Origin: Candidatus Nitrosymbiomonas proteolyticus | Lineage (GTDB): Bacteria; Armatimonadota; Fimbriimonadia; Fimbriimonadales; Fimbriimonadaceae | Direction of reading: 5' to 3' | Length of the DNA: 64,000 nt | Assembly (NCBI GenBank): GCA_017347465.1 | Contig: AP021858.1 | Location: forward strand, 2,622,472 to 2,686,471 | Shown here: one piece after another, positions 17,957 to 26,323 of the stretch | How positions within the stretch are numbered: position 1 is the stretch's first letter | Layout: every line of letters begins with the position of its first letter | The notes under the pieces: generated by a model | What the model saw: only the letters and a program-made list of their open reading frames with translations | Databases searched by the model: none | What the model was told of the DNA's origin: nothing | Program-made: the position numbers and the translations under genes

Positions 17957-18565
17957 TTACCGGGCGTAAAACTCGATAACCTGCTGCTCTTGAAAGAACT
18001 TGGGGAAGTCCTCGCGTTCGGGCAAGGCGATGACCTTCCCGGAGAAGTTGGGGATGTCGGGCTCCATGTAAGCCGGGACGGGCGCGCCTTCATAAGCGTT
18101 GGCCCTCGCGATGGAGCGGCTCGACTCTCGATCTCGAACAGAAACGACGTCTCCGACCCGCAATCGGCAGCTAGGCACATCGACGACTTTGCCGTTGACG
18201 CAAATGTGGCGGTGGCTCACCATCTGGCGGGCTTGGAAAATGGTCCTCGCGTATCCGAGCCTCCAAACGAGCGTTTGCAGGCGAAGATCGAGGAGCCTGA
18301 GGAAGTTGAGGCTCGAGTCGCCGTGCAATCGGCTGGCTTCGACGAACGTGCGGTGAAACTGCTTCTCGAGCATTCCGTAGTAGCGCCGAATCACCTGCTT
18401 GGCAAGAAGCTGCTCGCCGTATTCCGATTGGCGGCGGTCCTTGAGGTTCGGGCCGTGCTGCCCGGTCGGGTAGGGCCTTCGCGTGCTGGGGCACTTGGCG
18501 GCTCCCCAGATGTTGTAGCCGACTTTTCGGCAGATGTCGTTCTTTCTTCCTCGATACGTTGCCAT
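17957..18565 (-). CDS. rpsD: Small ribosomal subunit protein S4
   Basis: Primary 16S rRNA-binding protein and assembly initiator, 202 aa. Conserved RPYPTGQHGP, SEYGEQLLAKQ and YGMLEKQFHRTF lie in the N-terminal half; the S4 RNA-binding domain (about 90-155) has RLDxxxW-like RLQTLVWRLGYARTIFQARQMVSHRHICVNGKVV; the end is KVIALPERED and VIEFYAR. Only two Cys are left of the usual four in the N-terminal zinc ribbon, so it is of the C-minus type. It is away from the alpha operon (no rpsM, rpsK, rpoA, rplQ beside it). GAAGGA precedes ATG 18565. Confidence 0.95.
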   Translation of the reverse strand: MATYRGRKNDICRKVGYNIWGAAKCPSTRRPYPTGQHGPNLKDRRQSEYGEQLLAKQVIRRYYGMLEKQFHRTFVEASRLHGDSSLNFLRLLDLRLQTLVWRLGYARTIFQARQMVSHRHICVNGKVVDVPSCRLRVGDVVSVRDRESSRSIARANAYEGAPVPAYMEPDIPNFSGKVIALPEREDFPKFFQEQQVIEFYAR

Positions 18566-18743
18566 GCTGGTCCTTCGAATGGTTCGCGCGCCAAGGCCGG
18601 ACGGCAAAACGCGCCGCGCCCATAGCGCAGGGGCAAATTATACCCAGGGATTCACGGAGCGCAACTCCCTTGTCCTTGAGTCTATCGGCCCAGAACGTCA
18701 ACGCGCCCTCACCGGCGTCGGCATACTACTTCGGGGAAAGATT

Positions 18744-20375
18744 ATGCGAAAGATCGCTATCGTCGTGTTGATCGTGATCGTTGCGGTTTGCGGGATTGGA
18801 GGGTACGTCTATAAGCTGCGCCTCGACCAAGCCGCATTGGACCAAAAGGCTGCGCCTGTCGTCAAGGTCGAAAAAGGAACGATCGAATCGAAGGTCGTGG
18901 AGTCGGGGTCGATTGACGCCATCAAGTCGGTCGATGTTCGGAGCCGGGCTTCGGGCAGGCTCAAGCAGCTTTTCGTCGACGAAGGCGACTTCGTGAAACA
19001 GGGCGAGCTCATTGCGATCATCGACCCGCTTGAGATTCAATTGCAGGTCGATCAGAACCGGGCGCAGCTCTCGGGCGCGAAGAGCGGCGTAGCGCGGACC
19101 GCGCTGGAGATTGAGAAGACCCGGATCAACGCCCAGGCGAACTTGGCTCAGGCTCAAAGGCGGCTGGCCGTCTTAAAGGCAGAACTCGATATCCAGCCCA
19201 CGCTCACCGACGCTTCCATCCGCTCGGCGCGGGCCAACCTCAACACTTCGGAGCAGCAACTCCGGCAACTCGTGGAAACGACGCAGCCCAACGAAAGGGT
19301 GGCGACGGATTCGGAGCTTCGGGAAGCGCGAGCGGGAGCGGAGACGGCGAGCCGCGAATTGGAGCGCATCCGCGACCTCGAGGCCAAGGGCTATGTCGCG
19401 ACGCGGCAACTCGACGCAACGCTACTGGACTTCGAGCGAGCGAGGTCGAGGCTGGAAAGGGCGCAAGAGGACGCCAAGCGACTAGAGCAGCGCCAGCGCT
19501 TAGCCCGTGAGCAGGCCGAACAAGCGGTCCTGAGGGCGCAAGCGGAACTCGATCGGGTTCTCGCCAACCGCATTCAGGACGCGAACAAGAGACGCGAATA
19601 CGAGAACGCGATTGCGGACGTTCGGAAATCGGAGGCTGCGCTCGCGGATGTGCAGATTCTCCAAAAGTCCCGCGAGCAGAGCCAGGCGTCGGTCGCTCAA
19701 TTGCAGAGCCAGTTGAGCGACACCGAGCGGCAACTGCGTGAGACCGAGATTCGCGCGCCGATGGATGGAGTGATCGCGGCGCGGTTCCTCGAGGTCGGCG
19801 ACTTAGTTTCGGGCCTCAGCGCGTTCGCTCAGGGAACCACCATCGTGCGGATCGAGGACCGCAACGCCTTGCAGGTCGAGCTTCAAATCAACGAGATCGA
19901 CGTCGCTCGGCTTCGGCTCGAGATGCCCGCCGACATTACCGTAGACGCCTTTCCAAACGACACTTTCAAGGGCCACGTCAAGAAGATCGCGCCCAGCAGC
20001 GTCTCGAGCAACCTGCAGCAGGCCGCGTCCGACGCAGTCGTCAAGTACAAGGTGGAAATCTGGATCGACGAGGTGAGCGAGGGCCTCCGAAGCGGGATGA
20101 CCGCGAAGTGTACGCTCGTTACCCTCAGCCTGAAGAACGTCTTGCGCGTCCCTCGTGAGTACTTGGGGCAAGACGAGGAGGGCTACTTCGTCATGCTCGC
20201 CCCGGAGAAAGCCGCGCCAGGCGCGAAGGCTAAGAAACAGGCCGTCAAAGTCGGGGATCTCACCGGCGCGTTCGCGCAAATCGTCTCGGGCGTTAAGGAA
20301 GGCGCGATCCTTGCGAGGCCGGAGTACAAGGGTCCGAAACGGCAAGGCTTCATGGAAGCCGGAGTCGAAGAGTGA
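18744..20375 (+). CDS. Periplasmic adaptor (HlyD/MacA-like) of an ABC exporter
   Basis: Membrane-fusion protein, 543 aa, longer than typical MacA because of an extended alpha-helical hairpin. An N-terminal TM anchor (IAIVVLIVIVAVCGIGGYVY), a biotinyl-lipoyl-like half (KSVDVRSRASGRLKQLFVDEGDFVKQGELIAII), then about 230 residues of coiled coil (residues roughly 110-340, many Gln, Arg and Glu). Next come the returning lipoyl half (IRAPMDGVIAARFLEVGDLV) and a beta-barrel/membrane-proximal part with LRSGMTAKCTLVT. ATG 18744 has a GGGGAAAG ribosome site. It overlaps the FtsX/MacB-like permease by 4 bp. No ATP-binding subunit is adjacent. Confidence 0.9.
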   Translation: MRKIAIVVLIVIVAVCGIGGYVYKLRLDQAALDQKAAPVVKVEKGTIESKVVESGSIDAIKSVDVRSRASGRLKQLFVDEGDFVKQGELIAIIDPLEIQLQVDQNRAQLSGAKSGVARTALEIEKTRINAQANLAQAQRRLAVLKAELDIQPTLTDASIRSARANLNTSEQQLRQLVETTQPNERVATDSELREARAGAETASRELERIRDLEAKGYVATRQLDATLLDFERARSRLERAQEDAKRLEQRQRLAREQAEQAVLRAQAELDRVLANRIQDANKRREYENAIADVRKSEAALADVQILQKSREQSQASVAQLQSQLSDTERQLRETEIRAPMDGVIAARFLEVGDLVSGLSAFAQGTTIVRIEDRNALQVELQINEIDVARLRLEMPADITVDAFPNDTFKGHVKKIAPSSVSSNLQQAASDAVVKYKVEIWIDEVSEGLRSGMTAKCTLVTLSLKNVLRVPREYLGQDEEGYFVMLAPEKAAPGAKAKKQAVKVGDLTGAFAQIVSGVKEGAILARPEYKGPKRQGFMEAGVEE

Positions 20376-21601
20376 GCCTTTGGCAATCGTTCCTTATCGC
20401 CTTGGGGATGCTCCGGCTGCACAAGCTGCGTGCGTTCCTTACGATGCTGGGGGTGATCATCGGCGTGATGAGCGTCTCGATCATCGTCATGGTGTCGTAT
20501 GGCTTTCAGAGCTACATGACCGGTGAGTTCCAGCGTCTGGGGTCCGATACGATCCTGATTTTCTATGACCCGGGGCGTCGGGAACGCGGGGCAACGGTGG
20601 GCGGAATCGAAGGGCTGACGATGGGGGATGTCGACTACCTAATGGAGCGCGTCCAGAGCCTCGACATCGCTTCGGCGATCTTGCAGCTTCCCCAGATGCC
20701 GGTCACGTACCTCGATCGCGAGATCACGAATCCCCGGCTGTTTGCCACGGACGAGAACTTTCCTGAGTTGAACCGGCTGAGCGTCATCGAGGGTCGGCAT
20801 CTGACGCGGCAAGACCTGGACGGAAAGGCCAACGTCGCAGTGGTGGGCGAGGAAGTTCGGGACAGGTTGTTTCCCGACAAGCGGGCGCTTGGCAAGTACA
20901 TTTCGCTCAAAGGGATCACTCTTGAGATCGTTGGAGTGCTGGAGCGCCTCGACATCATGGGCGAGACGAACGCTCGCGATGTGTTGATGCCGATCTCGAC
21001 GGCGCACAGCAAGTACATCGGCGGTGACCGGGTGATGTTCATCACTACTCGGCCCCGCGAGGGAGTGTCGGTCAAGCAGGCCATGGACGAGGTTTGGCAA
21101 GCGTTGATGCTCCGGTCGGATAACCGCAGAATCTATCGCGTGGACTCGCGCGAGTCGATCCTCGCCGTCATGGGCACGATCATTGGAGTCGCGGGAGCGA
21201 TCCTCGCCGCCATCGCGGCGCTGTCGCTGCTCGTGGGCGGCATCGGGATCATGAACATCATGCTGGTTTCGGTTACCGAACGAACCCGGGAGATCGGGCT
21301 TCGAAAGGCGGTGGGCGCAAAGACGGGCACGGTTCTCGTCCAGTTTCTGGTGGAGTCGGCGACGCTCAGCGTTGTGGGCGGGCTGATCGGAATGGGGATC
21401 GCTTATTTGTTTGGCCAGGGGCTCGCGCTCTTGACCGCCGCGACGAGTTGGCCCTCGAAGGGTGGCTTGCCGGCCACGTTCCCCTACTACGCAGCGCTTG
21501 CAGCCGTTGGGTTTTCGGCTCTGATCGGGGTGGTTTTCGGCCTGTACCCGGCTGTCCGGGCGGCGAAGTTGAGTCCGATTGAAGCTCTGCGGTCGGAATA
21601 A
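20372..21601 (+). CDS. MacB/FtsX-family ABC permease without fused ATPase
   Basis: A 409-residue permease of the macrolide/lipoprotein exporter class, starting at GTG 20372 inside the adaptor stop (GTGA overlap). TM1 lies in LRAFLTMLGVIIGVMSVSIIVMVSYG, a large periplasmic MacB_PCD domain spans about 45-255, and three further TMs form the FtsX domain with the hallmark GIGIMNIMLVSVTERTREIGLRKAVGA and the end GLYPAVRAAKLSPIEALR. MacB proteins normally carry an N-terminal ATPase; here it is absent, so a separate LolD-like ATPase must be encoded elsewhere. Confidence 0.9.
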   Translation: MSLWQSFLIALGMLRLHKLRAFLTMLGVIIGVMSVSIIVMVSYGFQSYMTGEFQRLGSDTILIFYDPGRRERGATVGGIEGLTMGDVDYLMERVQSLDIASAILQLPQMPVTYLDREITNPRLFATDENFPELNRLSVIEGRHLTRQDLDGKANVAVVGEEVRDRLFPDKRALGKYISLKGITLEIVGVLERLDIMGETNARDVLMPISTAHSKYIGGDRVMFITTRPREGVSVKQAMDEVWQALMLRSDNRRIYRVDSRESILAVMGTIIGVAGAILAAIAALSLLVGGIGIMNIMLVSVTERTREIGLRKAVGAKTGTVLVQFLVESATLSVVGGLIGMGIAYLFGQGLALLTAATSWPSKGGLPATFPYYAALAAVGFSALIGVVFGLYPAVRAAKLSPIEALRSE

Positions 21602-21615
21602 GGGATTCGGGGGGT

Positions 21616-21690
21616 TGGTAGCGGCGAGTGGACTTGAACCACCGACCCAACGGGTATGAACCGTTTGCTCTACCACTGAGCTACGCCGCC
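21616..21690 (-). tRNA. tRNA-Met (anticodon CAU), 3' CCA encoded
   Basis: Cloverleaf on the minus strand: acceptor GGCGGCG (21690-21684) pairs with CGCCGCT; D-arm GCTC...GAGC; anticodon stem AACGG/CCGTT enclosing TTCATAC; T-arm GGTGG/CCACT with TTCAAGT loop; then A and an encoded CCA. The G1-U72 pair and lack of GGG/CCC anticodon-stem pairs indicate elongator Met rather than initiator; a lysidine-modified tRNA-Ile2 cannot be excluded from the CAU alone. Confidence 0.93.
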
Positions 21691-21703
21691 ACCCAAGACC
21701 TAT

Positions 21704-21732
21704 ATTATGGCCCGTGACGCCTCGCCCTGCAA
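21704..21732 (-). promoter_or_regulatory. tRNA-Met promoter
   Basis: On the minus strand TTGCAG (21732-21727), 17 bp, then CATAAT (21709-21704), ending 13 bp before the mature tRNA 5' end. Both hexamers and the spacing are close to the sigma-70 consensus. Confidence 0.7.
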
Positions 21733-21921
21733 CCCGGTGGGGACTTCGGGCGCCCTGGTATCTTGTCGTTGGGCAGCGGGATCGGGAGGTGAGGGATTCT
21801 CGCCAAATCGATCGACGGCGGGGCGGAAACTGTGGGCTTTCCGTTGTATGATGGACATGGAAACATGATCGCGACGCTATGGCAGGCGGGTTTTACGCCG
21901 TAGTCAGAATTGGCATACCCT

Positions 21922-22005
21922 ATGCAGCTGAGAGCGGTCGGCACTATAGTCGCGTATCTTTTGGCATTGGTAATCTATGTCCTCGTGTTTGGGATGGATG
22001 CATGA
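21922..22005 (+). CDS. Tiny single-TM ORF overlapping the next ORF
   Basis: A possible 27-residue ORF beginning MQLRAVGTIVAYLLALVIYVL, almost entirely one transmembrane helix. Its TGA stop overlaps the ATG of the next ORF (ATGA at 22002-22005). No strong ribosome site is visible. It could be a real leader/small protein, or the 5' part of a single two-part membrane gene broken by a frameshift. Confidence 0.35.
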   Translation: MQLRAVGTIVAYLLALVIYVLVFGMDA

Positions 22006-22241
22006 TTGTCTTTTTGGGTTGGACTTGCGTATTGATGCTGACATCGTTTGGGTTCGTTGTGGTCCTTAGGACTGTAAGCGGCCATCAGCTTGATTACGAT
22101 GCCGTTGAAACCGCACTTTTGGTAGGCTTTCTGATGGGCTGGCTTTCTTACGGTTTCGATCCCAACTATCCCAAGTCCTTTTTTCGACGTATAGGCAATC
22201 TCCTTGCACGTCGAGATACGCCCAGTGGTCGTGCGAAATGA
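22002..22241 (+). CDS. Small hypothetical membrane protein
   Basis: A 79-residue protein starting MIVFLGWTCVLMLTSFGFVVVL with two hydrophobic segments (about 2-22 and 36-52) and a basic C-terminus (SFFRRIGNLLARRD). The sequence is lower in GC than its surroundings. Function unknown. Its start overlaps the preceding 27-codon ORF by ATGA, typical of translational coupling; an alternative longer start in the same frame at 21879 would give 120 aa but without hydrophobic logic at the N-terminus. Confidence 0.45.
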   Translation: MIVFLGWTCVLMLTSFGFVVVLRTVSGHQLDYDAVETALLVGFLMGWLSYGFDPNYPKSFFRRIGNLLARRDTPSGRAK

Positions 22242-22429
22242 GTCGGATAGACTCAGTAAAGGAGGTCCTGAGGATACTATCCTGTGGGGTCGTTTGTTAG
22301 AACTTGTCGATTTTCACGGTCGTGCAGTACGGCATCGATGCCCGCAGGACCGTCCCCTTAGGGAAACGGAAAGGCGGCTCTGAGACGGCTGGCTCCTCGG
22401 GAAGTGCCCCTCTTCCCCTCGGCCCCTTC

Positions 22430-22447
22430 ACCTCGGGGAGGTTTTTG
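22430..22447 (+). terminator. Short hairpin with T-tract
   Basis: ACCTC-GGG-GAGGT followed by TTTT, 190 bp beyond the small membrane ORF and just before the repeat arrays. Stem is only 5 bp. The 180 bp in front of it (22242-22429) shows no gene. Confidence 0.35.
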
Positions 22448-22503
22448 TGCGTTGGCAACGGGGGGGGGTGCTCGATTCGGGGCTGATCTGCGTGCTACTA
22501 CCG

Positions 22504-23034
22504 GCTTCTCGTTCGCGAAGGATGTTGAGAGTCGCGGCCCTTCAGGCCGCCTGCCTTTTTGGGGCCGGTTTCTACCAGGGCGTTGCCCTTCGCTTTCGTA
22601 TGTCGGCCCGTTGGGCCTGAGATTCGCGTCTTCCAGGGGGAACGTGGTCGAGTCTGGGGGTGCTCGGTGTGTCAGACGCGGCTTTTCGTTCGCGAAGGAT
22701 GTTGGGAGTCGCGGCCCTTCAGGCCGCCTGCCTTTTGGGGGCCGGTTTCTACCAGGGCGGTGCCCTTCGCTTTAGTATGTCGGCCCGTTGGGCCTAAGAT
22801 TCGCGGCTTCGAGGGGGAACGGTGTCGAGTCCGGGGGTGCTCGGTGTGTCAGACGCGGCTTTTCGTTCGCGAAGGATGTTGAGAGTCGCGGCCCTACAGG
22901 CCGCCTTCCTTTTTGGGGCCGGTTTCTACCAGGGCGGTGCCCTTCGCTTTCGTATGTCGGCCCGTTGGGCCTGAGATTCGCGTCTTCCAGGGGGAACGTG
23001 GTCGAGTCTGGGGGGCGGTTCGAGTCAGACACGG
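22504..23034. repeat. Tandem repeat, 177 bp x 3
   Basis: Three near-identical units start at about 22504, 22681 and 22858; the marker TTCGCGAAGGATGTTG recurs at 22512, 22689 and 22866, exactly 177 bp apart. Each unit has two hairpins: GCGGCC-CTTCA-GGCCGC and GGCCC-GTT-GGGCC. 177 is 59 codons, so one frame stays open across units 1 and 3, but unit 2 has TAG where the others have TCG, so I do not call a protein. A run of 9 G lies just upstream (22460-22468). Confidence 0.9.
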
Positions 23035-23478
23035 GCTACCTGGGATGGCCCCTCATCCCCTCGGTCCCCTTCTCCCCCGGAGGGGCGAAGGGGAGGTCTT
23101 GGGCCTTGACTTTAGAGAGAACGCGCCCAGTTTCGGGTTTGTTCTGAGAGGCGGAAGCGGGCTACCTGGCAAGGGCCCCTCATCCCCTCGGTCCCCTTCT
23201 CCCCCGGAGGGGCGAAGGGGAGGTCTTGGGCCTTGACTATGGAGAGAACGCGCCCAGTTTCGGGTTTGTTCTGGGAGGCGGACGCGGGCTACCCGGCAAG
23301 GGCCCCTCATCCCCTCGGTCCCCTTCTCCCCCGGAGGGGCGAAGGGGAGGTCTTGGGCCTCGGCTTCAGAGAGAACGCGCCCAGTTTCGGGTTTGTTCTG
23401 CAAGGCAGGCGCAGGCTGCTCGGCAAGGGCCCCTCATCCCCTCGGTCCCCTTCTCCCCCGGAGGGGCGAAGGGGAGGT
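23035..23478. repeat. Tandem repeat, 127 bp x about 3.4, with long hairpin
   Basis: Units start at 23051, 23178, 23305 and 23432 (last partial), exactly 127 bp apart, preceded by the tail of a further unit. Each contains CCCCTTCTCCCC-CGGA-GGGGCGAAGGGG, a 12-bp stem with one mismatch and a 4-nt loop, resembling REP/REPIN-type extragenic elements. The period is not a multiple of three and shifts frame, so the array is non-coding. It directly abuts the 177-bp array and ends about 100 bp before mntR. Confidence 0.9.
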
Positions 23479-23575
23479 TGCACTGCGGCGAACGTCGGGG
23501 GCTTCGGCCGGGGGGCCGGAATGGAGTTCTGGAGACTGCGAGTACAATCCCCTGTGCCCTTTGGGTTCCCTAGTT

Positions 23576-23995
23576 ATGCTTTCGCGCTCACCCTCCGACC
23601 GGTTCCATCGCGCTCGCGCCGATCACAGTCGCGAGATCGCGGAGGACTACGTCGAACTCATCGAACAGCTCATCGCGGAGCGCGGCGAAGCAAGGGTCAC
23701 CGACCTCGCTTCGGCGATCGGGGTGAGCAAGGTCACGGTCAGTCGAACCATCCAGAGGCTGCAACGAGACGGGTTTGTGAGGAGCGAGCCGTACCGGAGC
23801 GTTTTTCTGACGGATTTAGGTAAGGAACTCGCCGAGAAGGCGCGCAAACGTCATGAAATCGTGCTCTCGTTCCTGCGGGCGTTGGGGGTTTCGGAGACGG
23901 CCGCAGAAAACGACGCCGAGGGCATCGAGCACCACGTCAGCGAGGAGTCGCTGGCCGCTATGAGGCGGTTCGTCGAGCAAAGCCGCAGGCGCTGA
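23576..23995 (+). CDS. mntR: MntR, manganese-responsive repressor (DtxR family)
   Basis: 139 aa. The N-terminal winged helix covers about 18-85 (REIAEDYVELIEQLIAERGE, then VTDLASAIGVSKVTVSRTIQRLQRDG); the metal/dimerisation part follows with RHEIVLSFLRALGVSE and DAEGIEHHVSEESL, whose His/Glu set binds Mn(II). The best resemblance is to the enterobacterial MntR type, including the basic N-terminal extension. Start ATG 23576 lies 27 nt after a TACAAT -10-like box (23543-23548), with no clear ribosome site. No manganese transporter gene is adjacent, so its targets are elsewhere. Confidence 0.92.
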   Translation: MLSRSPSDRFHRARADHSREIAEDYVELIEQLIAERGEARVTDLASAIGVSKVTVSRTIQRLQRDGFVRSEPYRSVFLTDLGKELAEKARKRHEIVLSFLRALGVSETAAENDAEGIEHHVSEESLAAMRRFVEQSRRR

Positions 23996-24048
23996 GCCGA
24001 GCGCGGAACCCGAAGGCGCCCGCCGACCGTCTTGTTGGGTGTTCGAAC

Positions 24049-25137
24049 ATGAAATACCTTACTTTTTCTTCCCGGCTGGTCCTTGTGGGCCTCGTTTGGA
24101 CTGGCGCAGCTGCGCTCGCCCGACAGGGCGCGAGTTGGGATTTCCGGCTTTCGCCCCTTAGGAAGGCCACTTTGGACCGGATTTCGGCGGATTCGATGAA
24201 GGGCCACTTGTCGTTCCTCGCGTCGGACCTTCTCGAAGGCCGGGCGACGCCTTCGAGGGGATTGGACCTCGCGGCCGAGTACATCGCGGCGCAGTTTCGG
24301 AGGTATGGCGTTGCGCCGGGAGTCGGGGATTCGTACTTCCAGAAGGTTCCGATCACCGTTCGGGGCCAATCGGAGCCTACGAACGCCCACAACGTGGTGG
24401 GGATCGTGCGGGGATCGGACCCTGTTTTGAAGGACACTTACCTCCTCATCTCGGCTCACTACGACCACCTGGGATCGCGTGAGGTCGAGGGAGACGGCAT
24501 TTACAACGGGGCGAACGACGACGGGAGCGGCACGGTGGCGATGATCGAACTCGCGGCGGCGTTCGCAAAGTCTGAAACGAAGCCGAAGCGAAGCTTGGTG
24601 TTCCTCGCGTTTTGTGGCGAGGAACGGGGGCTTGTGGGCTCCAGGTTCTACGGAGCGAACCCCGTGTTCCCTTTGGAGCGCACGATCGCCATGGTGAACC
24701 TCGAACACATCGGTCGGACGGACGATTTGGAGGGACCTCGCGTCGGTGCTCTCAGCATGACCGGGTACGACTTTTCGGACTTGGGGCCCTTGTTTGCCGA
24801 GGCCGGGAAGGTGGTGGGGGTCGAAGTCCAGAAGCACGCCCGCAACAGCGACTCGTTCTTCGCGCGGAGCGACAATGTAGCGCTAGCTGCCCTCGGGGTG
24901 CCCGCCCACACGCTTTGCACGGCGTTCCTTTTCCCGGAGTACCACCAGCCTGGCGATCATTGGGAGAAGGTCGACTTTGCGAATATGGAAAAAGTTGTCC
25001 GAGCTGTGGCGGTGGGTCTTTGGGGATTGGCGGATTCCCAGGCTGAGCCCAAGTGGAACGAGTCCAACCCGAAGGCCGAGCGATACCTGCGCGCATGGAG
25101 AGAGAGGCGCGGGCTCTCGGGCCCTCCGGCTCGGTGA
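24049..25137 (+). CDS. M28-family metalloaminopeptidase, exported
   Basis: 362 aa with a signal peptide (LVLVGLVWTGAAALARQ). A zinc exopeptidase of the M28 family: first zinc His in SAHYDHLGS, bridging Asp in YNGANDDGSGTVAMIELA, catalytic Glu pair in AFCGEERGLVGS, further ligands in NLEHIG and PEYHQPGDHWEK. Probably removes N-terminal residues from extracellular peptides. An IAP-like domain SMKGHLSFLASDLLEGRATPSRG precedes the core, as in many bacterial M28 enzymes. It follows mntR by 53 bp on the same strand. Confidence 0.92.
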   Translation: MKYLTFSSRLVLVGLVWTGAAALARQGASWDFRLSPLRKATLDRISADSMKGHLSFLASDLLEGRATPSRGLDLAAEYIAAQFRRYGVAPGVGDSYFQKVPITVRGQSEPTNAHNVVGIVRGSDPVLKDTYLLISAHYDHLGSREVEGDGIYNGANDDGSGTVAMIELAAAFAKSETKPKRSLVFLAFCGEERGLVGSRFYGANPVFPLERTIAMVNLEHIGRTDDLEGPRVGALSMTGYDFSDLGPLFAEAGKVVGVEVQKHARNSDSFFARSDNVALAALGVPAHTLCTAFLFPEYHQPGDHWEKVDFANMEKVVRAVAVGLWGLADSQAEPKWNESNPKAERYLRAWRERRGLSGPPAR

Positions 25138-25164
25138 ACCTGCGGACGGCGCGGGATCGCGGAG

Positions 25165-25170
25165 TAGAAT
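25165..25170 (+). promoter_or_regulatory. -10 box directly before an AUG (possible leaderless mRNA)
   Basis: TAGAAT ends 8 nt before the ATG of the acyl-CoA dehydrogenase, so transcription would begin at or next to the start codon. No clear -35 hexamer is visible and no ribosome site at usable distance. Confidence 0.45.
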
Positions 25171-25178
25171 AGCTCTCG

Positions 25179-26294
25179 ATGCAACCCCAATTCACGTCCG
25201 ACGAGCAGGCATTTCTCGCCGAAGTGCAGCAGTTCGTCGATACTTTCGTCGCCCCGAACAGCCGGGAGTGGGAAAGAAGCACGTTTCCGGACGACATTTG
25301 GAAGCGGACCGCCCAGATTGGCATCACGAATTGCGTCCTTCCCCAGCGGTTTGGTGGCAGAGGTTTCTCTTGCCAGACCTACGCCGACATGTGCCGCAGG
25401 ATCGGCCGTGCAGACCCCGCGCTTGCGATGAACGTCGCTGCGATCAACGCTCTCTGCGTCGCGCATTTCGAGCTGTTCGCCAGCGATGAGCAGCGGGAGA
25501 AATATCTTCCGGGAATCTTGAGCGGCGACATCGCCCTCGCTTGGGGCCTCACCGAGCCTGAGGCGGGGAGTGACGCAAGGCGGGTTCAATCCTTCGCCAC
25601 CCCGATCGAAGGACGCCCCGGGTACTTCCATTTGAACGGGGAGAAGATGTTCATCACGAACGGCGGGTTTGCCAAGCTGTTCATCATCATCGCGCGCCTG
25701 GACGAGAAGAACCTCTCGGCATTCCTGATGGAGAAAGACCAACCCGGGTTCGTCGATTTGGAGCGCATTGCGACGGTGGGCGTGTCGGCTTCTTATACGC
25801 TCAGGTTCAAGATGGAGAACTGTGTGGCTTGGCACACGCCGGGCTCTTTCGAAGAGGTGATCTCCCTTCTGTATCGGGGCCGGGTAGGGATCGCTGCGAT
25901 GGCTCTGGGAATCGCGGAAGAGGCGTTGGCGCTGGGAATCGAATACAGCAAGCAGCGCGAGCAGTTCGGCCGGACGCTCTCTCAGATGCAATCGGTTCAA
26001 AACATGGTGGCCGAAAGCGCGACTCAGGTCGAAGCCGCTCGGCTTCTCGTTCAAAAGGCGGCTTGGCTTTATGACCAGGGGCAACCGATCGTCAAGGAAG
26101 CTTCGTTCGCAAAGCTCTTCGCGAGCGAGACGGCCCGCGACGTGACCAACAAGATGCTCCAGATTCATGGCGGGCGCGGGATGACTCACGACTATATGAT
26201 CGAAAAGCTCTGGCGAGACGCCAAGTTGACGGAGATCGGCGAAGGGGCGAGCGAGGTCCAGAAGCTGGTCATCGCCAAGAGCCTCCTCAAGTAA
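25179..26294 (+). CDS. Acyl-CoA dehydrogenase family protein
   Basis: FAD-dependent alpha,beta-desaturase of acyl-CoA thioesters, 371 aa. The N-terminal helical domain (to about 120), the FAD-binding stretch AWGLTEPEAGSDARRVQ with GEKMFITNGG, and the C-terminal helices with RGRVGIAAMALGIAEEALALGIEYSKQREQFGR, QSVQNMVAE and IHGGRGMTHDYMIEKLWRDAKLTEIGEGASEVQ are all in place. The chain-length specificity cannot be read. It is followed closely by an esterase-like gene, but no beta-oxidation partners (enoyl-CoA hydratase, thiolase, ETF) are adjacent. Confidence 0.94.
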   Translation: MQPQFTSDEQAFLAEVQQFVDTFVAPNSREWERSTFPDDIWKRTAQIGITNCVLPQRFGGRGFSCQTYADMCRRIGRADPALAMNVAAINALCVAHFELFASDEQREKYLPGILSGDIALAWGLTEPEAGSDARRVQSFATPIEGRPGYFHLNGEKMFITNGGFAKLFIIIARLDEKNLSAFLMEKDQPGFVDLERIATVGVSASYTLRFKMENCVAWHTPGSFEEVISLLYRGRVGIAAMALGIAEEALALGIEYSKQREQFGRTLSQMQSVQNMVAESATQVEAARLLVQKAAWLYDQGQPIVKEASFAKLFASETARDVTNKMLQIHGGRGMTHDYMIEKLWRDAKLTEIGEGASEVQKLVIAKSLLK

Positions 26295-26323
26295 GCTCGC
26301 CCCCCAATTCAGCGATAGACGAC

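Noticed and set aside
22404-22775. Repetitive ORF of 123 aa across the 177-bp units
   Set aside because: Composition follows the DNA repeat; unit 2 has a stop and no ribosome site is present.
22504-23478. CRISPR array
   Set aside because: Units are 177 and 127 bp long, contiguous, with no unique spacers and no cas genes.
24957-26189. A 410-residue minus-strand frame
   Set aside because: Antisense to the acyl-CoA dehydrogenase.
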